A stretch of 64,000 bases of DNA from Phytohabitans houttuyneae (GTDB lineage Bacteria; Actinomycetota; Actinomycetes; Mycobacteriales; Micromonosporaceae). The notes below the pieces were generated by a model. That model was not told the origin of the DNA. It searched no databases and saw nothing but the letters and a program-made list of their open reading frames with translations. Each line of letters opens with the position of its first letter. Within the stretch, counting starts at the first letter, position 1. The stretch spans positions 5,092,270 to 5,156,269 of the forward strand of contig NZ_BLPF01000001.1 of NCBI RefSeq assembly GCF_011764425.1, read 5' to 3'. Shown one piece after another: positions 54,733 to 63,647 of this stretch. A program made the translations under genes and the position numbers.

Positions 54733-54800
54733 GCCGGGCTACCGCGATGTCCGTCGTGGTCCGGACCGTCGCTCCCGCGGCCTCACCCTCCGCGTCGCAT
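54733..54800 (+). repeat. Composite GGTCCGGACC repeat, copy G (short)
   Basis: GGGCTACCGCGATGTCCGTC leads to the core at 54758-54767, then CGTCGCTCCCGCGGCCTCAC. It begins 3 bases after the stop codon of the giant ATPase gene and lacks the GATCCAA block. It lies between the convergent ATPase and iniC-like genes. Confidence 0.75.
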
Positions 54801-54955
54801 CAGCGACCCAGAAGCCGGCTGGGCTTGTCACGCGGACCCGGCAGCGGAGGTCGGGGATTTCGGCGAGCGCCAAGCGAGCCGCCGACCTCCGCGGTGCCCG
54901 CGGGAGCATGCGGTCCGCAGCTGACGCGGACGCGGGCAAAGAACCTTCTCTAGAA

Positions 54956-56380
54956 CTAAGAAAGTGCGTGGAGGATGGCTTCGCAGCTGCGGACGACGAC
55001 GCCGGCCGCGCGGCGCTGCTCGAGGCTGAGCAACGGGTCCTCGGTCTGCTCCTGCCACCTCGCGAGCGCGGCGGAGGCGAGCTGCCAGAGCTGGCCCGGG
55101 TTGGTGCGGGGGTCGACGCCGAGCCGGGCCGCCGGTGCCGTGCCACCCTCGCCGACCAGGCGGCGTGCCTCGGCTTCGAGCTCGTCGCCGAGCTTGATGC
55201 GGTGGCCCTGGATCGCCGCGACGAGCCGCAGCTCGCGGAAGTCGTGCGCGTTGGTCAGCGTGTGCTCCAGGTCGGCGAGGAGCTTTTCGCTGCCGGGCCG
55301 AGGCTCCGCGCGGAGCACGGACTCGATGGCGGCGAGCGCTGAGCGGGCCTTGAGCGCGTCTGCCCGGTCGACGAAGCAGCGGCCGACCGCCTCGCGCAGC
55401 TCGCTGAGACCACTGCGGCGCACCAGCTCGGCCGCCAGCCCGGCGCGCGTGTCGGTGCCCGTGCCGGTGCGGATGAGCGTCGTGGCCAGCCGTACGCCGA
55501 AGATGCCGAGCCGGTCGAGCAGCTCGATCCGAACCTGCGCGTCGATCGGGGCGGGGAAGTCGTCACCGACGAACCGGTCGGTGGAGAGCAGGTACGGCTC
55601 CAGGTCCGGCCGCGCGACGCGGGCCAATGTGGACAGCGCGGAGAAGTCGCGGTCGCTCAGCGTCCGCCCGGCGAGCGCGACGAGGCCACCGAGCGCCACG
55701 ACCGCCAGGCAGAGCGAGCCGACGTGGTGGTCGCGGTGGTGCTTGCGGGCCAGCTGCTTGGCGGCGAGCAGCGCGTCGATGCGGCCGCCGCCGATCTCGT
55801 CGGCCCTGGAGAGGACGAGGATGACGTTGACCGGCGCCGCGCGGGCGACCGTGCCGTCCTGCGCCGCCTCCAGCCACTCAAGGTCGGTGCCGCGCCCGTC
55901 GCGGGTCAGGTAGAGCACGGCGTCCGCGTCCCGGAGCACCTTGTCGCCGGCGCCCGGCAGCGCGGGAGTGTCCACAATGGTGGCGTTGCGCAGTGCGCGG
56001 CTGGGCCACGTGACGAGCAGGTCGTTGACCGGCGCCGGCCGCCACCGCCGGATGTCGACGCGCAGCCCGTTGGCCGTGCGGGCCACCGGCAGCTCGATCC
56101 CCGCCGGGTACGCGGTGGCGTGCGGCTCCGGCCCGTCCTGGTACCAGGTGAAGACCTGCTCGGCGTCGGGCACCTCGATGGGCGCCACCTCCTCGCCGAC
56201 GATCGCGTTGACCAATGTGGACTTGCCCGCCTGCCAGGGACCGGCGATCGCGATGCGCAGCGGCTCGTCGAAGCGGCTCAGGTGGTGGCGGAGCTGGTCG
56301 GTGGCGGTCGGGCTGTCGTGATAGAGGTCGAGCGCCCCGTGCATGAGACGCCACACCGACTCTTCCAGAGCTGATGTCAC
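54956..56380 (-). CDS. iniC: Dynamin-like GTPase, IniC-like
   Basis: The 474-residue protein has a GTPase P-loop, RIAIAGPWQAGKSTLVNAIV (about residues 42-61), the DTPALPG switch motif and a NVILVLSRADEIGGG segment in the guanine-specificity position. A hydrophobic stretch, GSLCLAVVALGGLVALAG, lies inside the GTPase region, and the C-terminal half is helical. Size and position fit IniC of the mycobacterial iniBAC operon (493 residues). The start is GTG at 56380, 25 bases after the IniA-like gene. It probably partners IniA in membrane repair or remodelling. Confidence 0.8.
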   Translation of the reverse strand: MTSALEESVWRLMHGALDLYHDSPTATDQLRHHLSRFDEPLRIAIAGPWQAGKSTLVNAIVGEEVAPIEVPDAEQVFTWYQDGPEPHATAYPAGIELPVARTANGLRVDIRRWRPAPVNDLLVTWPSRALRNATIVDTPALPGAGDKVLRDADAVLYLTRDGRGTDLEWLEAAQDGTVARAAPVNVILVLSRADEIGGGRIDALLAAKQLARKHHRDHHVGSLCLAVVALGGLVALAGRTLSDRDFSALSTLARVARPDLEPYLLSTDRFVGDDFPAPIDAQVRIELLDRLGIFGVRLATTLIRTGTGTDTRAGLAAELVRRSGLSELREAVGRCFVDRADALKARSALAAIESVLRAEPRPGSEKLLADLEHTLTNAHDFRELRLVAAIQGHRIKLGDELEAEARRLVGEGGTAPAARLGVDPRTNPGQLWQLASAALARWQEQTEDPLLSLEQRRAAGVVVRSCEAILHALS

Positions 56381-56405
56381 GCGGGTGCCCCGCGTAGACG
56401 GTGCC

Positions 56406-58223
56406 TCATCCCACCGGCTCCAGGCGGCGCTGCTGCGGCACCGGCGAACTGCCCAGCTCGGTCAGAGCCCTCGCCCGCTCGTGCAGCGCGGCGAGGCGGC
56501 GCATCTGCTGCTGCAGCTCCCGCTTGCGCTGCTCACGCTCCAGCGCGTCGGCGTCGGCGGCCTGCTTCGCGGTGCGCAGCGAGTGGACGATCGCCTCCTG
56601 CAGCTGCTCGGTCAGCCCGGTGAAGTGGTCGCGCAGCGCCCGCTGCACCCAACGCGCGGTGTCCTTGCACTCCTTGTTCAGCCGGAGGAAGAAGTCGTCG
56701 ACGTGCCGCTGCGAGGCCGCCTTGGCGGTGGCCTGCCGCCGCCGCAGCATCGTCTTGCCCTCGTCGCGGATGCTCTTGCCGCCGAAGAGCGCGCCGGCGC
56801 CGAGCGAGACCGGGTTGATCAGGGGCATGCCGGCGAGCGTGGTGGCGAGGCCGAACATGAGCAGCCCGCCGTACGACCCGCGCAGGCCGCTGAAGACCTT
56901 CTGCACCGGCGTGAACCGCTCCACGCTGGGGCGCTCGATCTCCTCCAGCTGCTCGGCGAGCCGGTCGGGGATGCCCGCGCGCCACTCGGGGAGGATGTCC
57001 GCTCCGTACCGTACGAAGTGGTCGGCGACCCGGCCGGTGATCCAGTCGCAGCGCTGCACGAGCCAGGCGAAGTTGGCCTCGGCCGCCTCGGTCAGGCTCT
57101 GCTCCATCCAAGCCTGGTAGTCGTCCCACGTCTTCAGGGGGTCGGCCGTCTCGAACGCCTCGTCGACCTTCCGCATGATCTGCCGGGTGCGGTCGCGCAG
57201 GTCGTACTCGATGTCGGACATCAGATCCGTCATCTCGTCGGCCAGCGTGTTGATCCAGCGTGTCGAGCAGCGGCGCAGCTCGTCGAGGCCGCGCTGTGCC
57301 TCGTACAGCCGGTGCAGCGAGCCGGAGTCCTCAGTGGACAGCTCAGCGCGCAGCGGCGCGGCGAGCTGCTCGATGACCGTGCTCACCATGAGCCCCACCG
57401 CGGTCGGCGCGAGCACCTGGCCCTTGGAGCCCTGCTCGCGCTTGAGCCGGGCGATCAGGTCGGGGAATCCGGACTCCGCGTTGACCGCCTTGTCGTTGGT
57501 GCGCGCGGCCTGCAGCCGCAGCGTCGCCGAGACCGGCAGGAGCACCGCCGGGATGCCCGCGCTCGCGAGGTGCTCACGGTTGCGCTCGGCCACCGCCCGC
57601 CAGTGCGGCGAGATGTCAATCTTGGTGAGCGCGACCACCACGCGCGGATGTGACTGGACGATGTGCAGCAGCAGGTTGACCTCGGAGACGGACAGCTCGC
57701 GGGTCGCGTCGGTGACCATGACGACGAGATCGGCGCGGGGGAGCGACGCCACGCCGCTGCCGGTAGTCGGATCGTCGCCGTCCGCACCGGGCGTGTCGAT
57801 GAGCACGATGCCGCTCGCCAACAGTCCACGAGGGACACCGATCTCGGCGTGCACCTCGCTCGTGCCCGGACGGCGGCCGGGCGCGGTGGCGCTTATCCGG
57901 GCGGCGACCTCCGGCACGGGCATCGGCGTCCGCTCGTCCTCGTCGCCCTCGTGCACCAGGGCCGCCGAAGGGGACTCCGCGTGCCGCACGACGGTCGGGA
58001 TCGCGGTGGTGAGGCCGTCGCCGACGGGGCAGACGGGCGCGTTGATGAGCGCGTTGACAAGCTGGCTCTTGCCCTGCTTGGGCTCGCCGACGACGAGCAC
58101 CCGCAGGGTGGGGTCCAGTAGCTGCTCCCGCTTTTGCAGGAGCCACCGGACGAGGTCGGTGCGGCTGTGCGCCGCGCATACCCGAGCCGTCTCGTCGAGG
58201 GTGTCGAGCCAGATCGGTGCCAT
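56406..58223 (-). CDS. iniA: Dynamin-like GTPase, IniA-like
   Basis: This is a predicted membrane-remodelling GTPase of 605 residues from the ATG at 58223 (MAPIWLDTLDETARVC). The P-loop is RVLVVGEPKQGKSQLVNALI, followed by VLIDTPGADGDD and VVVALTKIDISPHWRAVAER. The membrane-binding tip, GGLLMFGLATTLAGMPLINP, followed by SLGAGALFGGKSIRDEGK, is as in IniA, and the flanks are helical with a charged C-terminal coiled coil. Mycobacterial IniA has 640 residues and mediates membrane fission under cell-wall stress. An open extension to 58298 exists but crosses a strong hairpin. It is the second gene of a three-gene operon. Confidence 0.85.
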   Translation of the reverse strand: MAPIWLDTLDETARVCAAHSRTDLVRWLLQKREQLLDPTLRVLVVGEPKQGKSQLVNALINAPVCPVGDGLTTAIPTVVRHAESPSAALVHEGDEDERTPMPVPEVAARISATAPGRRPGTSEVHAEIGVPRGLLASGIVLIDTPGADGDDPTTGSGVASLPRADLVVMVTDATRELSVSEVNLLLHIVQSHPRVVVALTKIDISPHWRAVAERNREHLASAGIPAVLLPVSATLRLQAARTNDKAVNAESGFPDLIARLKREQGSKGQVLAPTAVGLMVSTVIEQLAAPLRAELSTEDSGSLHRLYEAQRGLDELRRCSTRWINTLADEMTDLMSDIEYDLRDRTRQIMRKVDEAFETADPLKTWDDYQAWMEQSLTEAAEANFAWLVQRCDWITGRVADHFVRYGADILPEWRAGIPDRLAEQLEEIERPSVERFTPVQKVFSGLRGSYGGLLMFGLATTLAGMPLINPVSLGAGALFGGKSIRDEGKTMLRRRQATAKAASQRHVDDFFLRLNKECKDTARWVQRALRDHFTGLTEQLQEAIVHSLRTAKQAADADALEREQRKRELQQQMRRLAALHERARALTELGSSPVPQQRRLEPVG

Positions 58224-58262
58224 CACCGGACCAAGTCTGCTGATTTCTACTGATATATCAAG

Positions 58263-58302
58263 AGGGATGGGAGACCGGGCCCGAGTCCGGCCTCCCATCC
58301 CT
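58263..58302 (-). terminator. Strong hairpin between iniB-like and iniA-like genes
   Basis: AGGGATGGGAGACCGG (58263-58278) and CCGGCCTCCCATCCCT (58287-58302) pair at 15 of 16 positions with an 8-base loop. It lies 68 bases past the iniB-like stop and 39 bases before the iniA-like start. It could be a partial terminator that makes iniB more abundant than the GTPases, or an mRNA processing site. Confidence 0.7.
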
Positions 58303-58370
58303 GGGACCGCGGTAACGCTTAGAAAACCAGCCGTGACGCCGGGTTGGGCGTGTGGCCTTTTCGGACGGTG

Positions 58371-59282
58371 TCAGAACAGGATGTCGGTGACGCCGAGCAG
58401 GCCGCCGTCGGTGTGCGCGTCGGCGGTCGCCGAGCCGTGCACCGTGCCGTGCAGGCCGGCGACGCCCGTGGAGCCGTGCGCGTCCGCGCCACCACCCAGC
58501 ACGCCGCCGACGCCGATGCCGTCGAGCGTGCTGTCCACAGTGCCTGTGGCGCCGCTCAGCAGCGAGCCGCTGCCGAGCGTGTCGTCCAGCTCAGGCAGGT
58601 CGACCGGCGGTACGCCGAGGGGCGAGGTCACCGAGCCGACGAGGCCGGTCACGCCGTCGAGCTGCGAGTCGACGGTGCCGAGCGTGTCGTCGGTGGTGTC
58701 GAGGAGCCCGTCCACCGGGGCGCCCGGCACCAGGCCGGTGGCCGTGCCCAGCGTCGCGTCGACCGCACCCGTGGCGTCGGCGCCGACCGGACCGACCACA
58801 TCGGAGTCGAGCGTGCCGGCGACGTCGTACACGCCGGAGAGGTCGACCGACGCGCCGGAGGTGCCGGCCGCGACGCCGACGCCGGGGATGAGACCCGTGG
58901 TCGCGAGGCTGATGCCGGTGGTGTCCACGGTGATCGCGCCGACCGCGGCGACGTTGACGTTCGCGTCGGCGGCGGGGGCGGGCACGCCGACCGAGAGCTG
59001 CTGGGTGACTGTCTGGAGCTGGCCGATCACGTTGGTGGCGCTGCCGTCCAGCGCACCGATCTGGCCCAGGCCGAGGTCGCCCGTGGGCACCAGGCCGGTG
59101 ATGCCCTGCACCGGCGCGTAGTCCACGACCAGGGGAACCACGTCCTGCACGTCCGCGGCGGTGATGTCACCGAGCCCCGCGGCGTTCAGCGTGCCCTCCG
59201 GGTCAAGCTCGAACGCCGAGCGCGCCTCAGGGTTGGTGAGCAGGTTAAGCACGAAGTCGTGCAGTGTCTGGGTCGATTCCAT
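58371..59282 (-). CDS. iniB: IniB-like protein
   Basis: The 303-residue protein opens with the IniB N-terminal domain: LHDFVLNLLTNPEARSAFEL, then LNAAGLGDITAADVQDVVPL. The remainder is Gly/Thr/Asp/Val-rich with loose repeats such as TVDSTLDGI, TVDSQLDGV and AVDATLG, and lacks charged Lys/Arg residues almost entirely. That is typical of IniB proteins, which may form an extracytoplasmic or cell-wall structure although no classical signal peptide is seen. It is the first gene of an iniB-iniA-iniC order identical to that in mycobacteria. It is divergent from the Hsp70-like gene across 158 bases. Confidence 0.85.
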   Translation of the reverse strand: MESTQTLHDFVLNLLTNPEARSAFELDPEGTLNAAGLGDITAADVQDVVPLVVDYAPVQGITGLVPTGDLGLGQIGALDGSATNVIGQLQTVTQQLSVGVPAPAADANVNVAAVGAITVDTTGISLATTGLIPGVGVAAGTSGASVDLSGVYDVAGTLDSDVVGPVGADATGAVDATLGTATGLVPGAPVDGLLDTTDDTLGTVDSQLDGVTGLVGSVTSPLGVPPVDLPELDDTLGSGSLLSGATGTVDSTLDGIGVGGVLGGGADAHGSTGVAGLHGTVHGSATADAHTDGGLLGVTDILF

Positions 59283-59440
59283 GTCGCAGACCGTAGGAGC
59301 GCGGCCACCCCCCGGGCATCGGGGACGGCGCCGGGTTTCCGGGTTAGGGATTAGGGGATCCGTCTCGGCAGAATTAGTGGCTCAGCAGGACGAACATCTC
59401 TGGTACGAACGTATGGGTCCGCTGGGAGGAGAGCGCTCGG

Positions 59441-60699
59441 ATGCCATACGTGCTGGGGATCGACATCGGTGGGACGACCACGACCGCCGCCGTCTCGCGA
59501 CTGGGTAACGCGGGGTGGCTGGCGCCCGAGGTCGTCCGGCTGGGGGCGCGCTCCACAGCCGTTCCTTCGGTGCTGCACGTGACGGGCGACGGCGCGCTCA
59601 CCGTGGGCGAGCCGGTGCAGTTGGACGCGGGTCGCGTGGCCCGCGGTTTCGTGCGGCGTATCGGCGATGACGTGCCGCAGATAGTCGGCGGCGAGCCCTG
59701 CACCCCGCAGGCGCTCACCGCCGTCCTGGCCATGTGGGTGGTCGAGCGAGTGTTGGCTCACGAGGGGAGCCGGCCGAGCAGGTGGTGGTCAGCCACCCCG
59801 CCGCATGGGGCGCGTATCGCCGGGAGCTGCTGCACCGGGCGCTGTGGGAGATCGGTCTGGCCGACGTCACGTTGCTGCCGGAGCCCGTCGTCGCTGCCGA
59901 GAGTCACGCCGCACGCGGCCTGCGTGGCCGCACCTTCGGCGTGTACTCCCTGGGCGGCAGCGACTACGAGGCTTCGGTCGTGCGCTGGGCGGAGGGCATC
60001 GGTTTCCAACTCCTCGGCAGTGCGGGCGCGATCGAGCCGTTCGGTGGCGCGGACGTCGACGAGGCCCTCGTCGACCACGTGCGCTCGCGGCTCGACCGGG
60101 ACCTGCGGGAGGTGTTCGCGAGGGGCCCGCAGGCCCGGATCGCGCTCTACGGGCTGCGCCGGGAGTGCCGGCGGGTGAAGGAGGAGCTGACCTCGGCCGC
60201 CGCGGCCGAGGTGGTGCTCAGCACGTCGCACGGGCACGTGCGGGTGCCGGTCACCAGGGCTGAGCTCGAAGAGCTTGTCCGTCCGGCGCTGGAGCTGAGT
60301 GTAGAGACGCTGGCGCAGGTGATCCGTTCCTGCGGCCTGCGGCGGCGTGAGCTGGACGGCATGCTCCTGGTGGGTGGCGCGGCGCGGATGCCGCTTGTCG
60401 CGGAGCTGCTCCGCGCCGCGCTGCCCGGTCCCGTCGGCCTGGAGGCGGAGCCGCAGAGCACGGCTGCCGCCGGAGCAGCGCTCGCCGCGGTGCAGGTCGT
60501 CTCCCCGCGCGGCGCGTGGCGTCAGGATCCAATGTGGATACCCGAGCAGCGGGCGATCGAGGCATCGAACCACGAGCCGCCGCCATTCGTGCAAGAGGGC
60601 ATGGACGCCGGCCCGCCACCGCGCCCGCCGGTCGAGATCACACCGTTGCGACTGCGCCCGACCCAACGCCTCTTCGGCCTGGTAGGAGGCCAAGCTTGA
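59441..60699 (+). CDS. Hsp70-like ATPase, frameshifted
   Basis: It begins MPYVLGIDIGGTTTTAAVSR, the phosphate-1 loop of the actin/Hsp70 fold, and ends its nucleotide-binding domain with LDGMLLVGGAARMPLVAELL. Between them, VVSHPAAWGAYRRELLHRAL and VTLLPEPVVAAESHAA match Hsp70 phosphate-2 and connecting segments. The frame breaks at GGGG (59764-59767); one added G gives AHEGEPAEQVVVSHP. The restored length is about 419 residues, so the substrate-binding domain is missing and a short Pro-rich tail replaces it. Its TGA overlaps a TTG start of the LuxR gene (TTGA). A sensor or regulatory role is more likely than classical chaperoning. Confidence 0.82.
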
Positions 60700-63211
60700 G
60701 CTCCCGGATCGTCCTGGCCCACGGCTCGTACTCGACGAGCCGACCGCGGCACTGCTCGACGCGGCCACCGCCGCGCCGCACGCGTCGCTGCGGGTCGCCA
60801 TCCAGGCCCCCGGTGGGTACGGCAAGAGCCTGCTGCTGCGCGAGTTGGGGCGGATCTACCGGCGCGCGGGCATTCCGGTGGTCGACGCGTGGCAGGAGAT
60901 GTCACCGCAGGACGGTCCGTTCGTACTTTTCTTGGATGACGCCCACAAAGTGGGAGACGAGCGGCTGCGCGAGCTGCGCGCGCTCGTCGAGGCGCGCCGC
61001 CCCGGGATCGTGTTGGCGTACCGGCCGTGGCCCCGCCCCGCCGCCCTGGGCGAGCTGCTGGAGCTGCTCCGGCTGGATGGGCCGCCGCTGGTGCTGAGCC
61101 CGTTCACCGTCGAGCAGACCGCCAAGCACCTCGGCGTCGAGCCGGACTCGCCCGCCGCCCGGCACGTGCACGCGCAGACCGGCGGCGTGCCGCGACTGGT
61201 GGACCGGCTCGGGCCGGCGGCCGGAGAGGGCCTTCCACCGCAGGCGCTCGTGCAGTTCCGGCCCGACCTCGACGACCTCGACGCCGACCTGCGCGCGCTG
61301 CTGCTCGCCGCGGCCACCGGCGTGGAACTCCCCACCGACCTGCTCGGCGCGCTGCTCGACCGCACCCCCGACGCGGTCGACGACCTGCTCGACGCGGCGC
61401 GGGCCAGCGGGCTCGTGGCGCCGGACGGCCGCCTCGTGCCGGCTGCGTGCAAGGCTGTCGCGTCACTCAGCCCGGCCGCGCACCGCACCGCCGTGTGGCA
61501 GCGGCTGGCCGAGCTCCAGCTCGCACGCGGCGGCGCGGTACTCCCGCTGGTGCGTGCCCTGCGCGAAGCCGGTGTGAGCGGCGGTGGCCTCGCCACGATG
61601 TTCGAAGCCGCGGGCGAGGAGGCCCTCATCGGCGAGCCGGCGCTGGCCGCGGAGCTGTTCGCGGTCGCGGCGGCGGCCGGGCGGCCGACCGACGCGCGGC
61701 GTGCGCTTGCCGCGGCGCTCGCGGGCGATCTCGACGTAGGGCTCCGCCTCGCCGACCGCCTTGTCGCCGCGGAGGGCTCGCCGGATCGGGCGGTGGGAGC
61801 GGCGGTATCGGGCTCCGCGCTCGCCCATCGCGGCCAGCTGGGCCGCAGCGCCGAGCTGTACCGGTGGTCCGGCACCACGTCGTCGGTGTCGTTCGCGGCG
61901 CTGGGCTTCATCGGCACCGGCCAGCTCGGCCGCGCCGACGACCTTGTGCCACCCGACGGACCGCCCACCCTGCTCACCGGCGCGGCCGCGCTGATGGCCA
62001 GCGGTATCCGGGAGTCCCTTTCCGGATCGGCCACCGCCGCATTGTCCACATTGGTCCAGGCAGCCGCCCTCCTGGAACCGGCCGGCCGCGCGGTGCTGCT
62101 GCCGGACAGCCCGGCCGCGCTCGCCGCCCTCGTGGCCATCCACTGTGGCGAGTTGGACACCGGTGAATCGGTGCTTGACCGCGCCATCGGTGCCGAGGTC
62201 GGCGCGGCGCTGATGGCCCGCCGCCACCGCCTGTTGCAGGGCTGGATGCAGATGGTGCGGGGCCGCACGGCCGCGGCGGCCGAGCACCGGGCGGCCGCCA
62301 GCAACGGACCGCTGGAGCCACGCGACCTCCTCTTCGCCACCGCGCTCGACGCCGGCATCGCCCGCCGCAACAGCGACCTGGCCGCCCTGCACCGGGCATG
62401 GGCACAGGCCCGCGAGGCGGTCATGCGGCAGCCCGTCGACCTGTACTCGCTGTTGCCCATCGGTGAGCTGACCGTCGCCGCCGCCCGCCTCGGCGAGCAG
62501 GCGCGCATGGCCACACACATGGCCGAGGCGTGGCGGCTGCTCGACCGGCTCGGCCGCCCACCACTGTGGACGGCGCCGCTGCACTGGTGCGGGCTGCACG
62601 CCGCGATAATCGCCGAGGAACCTACAACTGCCGATGAACACGCCGCCGCATTGGTGGCGACCGCCCAGCACAGCCGGTACGGTTCGGTGGTAGCGGCGGC
62701 CGCGGAGAGTTGGCTGGAGACACTGCGCGGGGCAGTCGATCCGGCCAAAGTGGAGGCTGCCGCAAGGGGGTTGCACGGTGCGGGGCTGTGGTGGGACGGG
62801 GCTCGGCTGGCCGGGCAGGCTGCGATCCGCACGGCGGACCGCAAGGCCATGACCGCGCTGCTGGACTGTGCCCGGCTGCTGCAGGGCTCGGCCCGTGGGG
62901 GTGGTTCGCCGGCGGCGGTACAGCCGGCGGTGTCGCAAGTCACAGAGGCGTTCACCGCACCCGCGGAGAGCCTGCTCAGCGAGCGGGAACAGGAGGTGGC
63001 TGATCTGGTACTCGACGGACTGACGTATCGGCAGATCGGTGACCGCCTCTTCATATCGGCCAAGACGGTCGAGCACCACATGGCGCGCATGCGCCAGCGG
63101 CTGGGCTGCGCCAACCGCGGCGACCTGCTGGCCAAGCTGCGTGCCATGTCCGCGGACCGGTCGGGCGCAGCGTCGCGCCGGGCCCCTTGGCCGCGACGCC
63201 CGATGGACTGA
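60696..63211 (+). CDS. Large ATPase-type LuxR-family transcriptional regulator, frameshifted near the start
   Basis: The C-terminus is a LuxR HTH: LLSEREQEVADLVLDGLTYR, then QIGDRLFISAKTVEHHMARM. Near the N-terminus are a Walker A APGGYGKSLLLRELGRIYRR and a Walker B-like PFVLFLDDAHKV, as in LAL/MalT-type STAND regulators, with a long helical-repeat middle. AGGAGG lies 7 bases before a TTG at 60696, which overlaps the Hsp70-like stop. From there the frame breaks at CCC (60718-60720), and adding one C gives IVLAPRLVLDEPTAALLDAA, continuous with the rest for about 838 residues. Without that correction the first in-frame start codon would be far downstream and would cut off the P-loop. It may respond to the Hsp70-like partner. 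Confidence 0.85.
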
Positions 63212-63236
63212 AGTTTCGACGAGGGGGAATGACGAC

Positions 63237-63647
63237 GTGGCGCACCCGGCGGTTACCAGTGATGACCTGGCATGGCTTCTCGATGACGTCGTCGACCGCG
63301 TCCCCGGGGCGGAGCATGCGGTAGCGATCTCCCCGGACGGCCTCCTGCTGGCCGCCTCCCGCCACGCCGGCCCGATGGCGGCTGACCAGCTGTCCACTGT
63401 GGCCGCAGGGCTTTACGCACTGTCCGTAGCGGCCGGCCGTCACACCGAGAGCGGCGGCGTACGCCAGATCACGATCGAGATGCGGCAAAAGTTCCTCTTC
63501 GTGACGGCCACCGCGGGCGGCGCCATCCTGGCAGTGGTCTTCGAGGCCGACTCCGACGTCGACGTGATCGCCTACGAGATGGCCCTCTTCGCCGGCCGCG
63601 CCGACCACCACCTGCCCGCGTTCACCGCGCTGGCCGCGTCGTCCTAG
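63237..63647 (+). CDS. Roadblock/LC7 domain protein
   Basis: The 136-residue protein has DDLAWLLDDVVDRVPGAEHA, VAISPDGLLLAASRHAG and QITIEMRQKFLFVTATAGGA, the alpha-beta layout of roadblock/LC7 (MglB-like) proteins. These act as partners of small GTPases or as signalling scaffolds in actinobacteria. The start is GTG at 63237, with AGGGGGA upstream, 25 bases after the LuxR gene. No small GTPase or DUF742 gene, the usual company, lies inside the window. Instead it follows the Hsp70-like and LuxR genes. Confidence 0.9.
   Translation: MAHPAVTSDDLAWLLDDVVDRVPGAEHAVAISPDGLLLAASRHAGPMAADQLSTVAAGLYALSVAAGRHTESGGVRQITIEMRQKFLFVTATAGGAILAVVFEADSDVDVIAYEMALFAGRADHHLPAFTALAASS

Noticed and set aside
56816..56830. 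GTTGATCAGGGG-like match in the iniA-like gene, considered as a third palindromic element
   Set aside because: Only the left end matches, there is no complementary right end, and the residues (PLINP) belong to the conserved membrane-binding region.
54956..58223. Labelling the GTPase pair as DynA/DynB sporulation dynamins
   Set aside because: The order with an IniB-type gene first, and the IniA-type membrane tip GGLLMFGLATTLAGMPLINP, fit iniBAC better, although a role in septation cannot be excluded.
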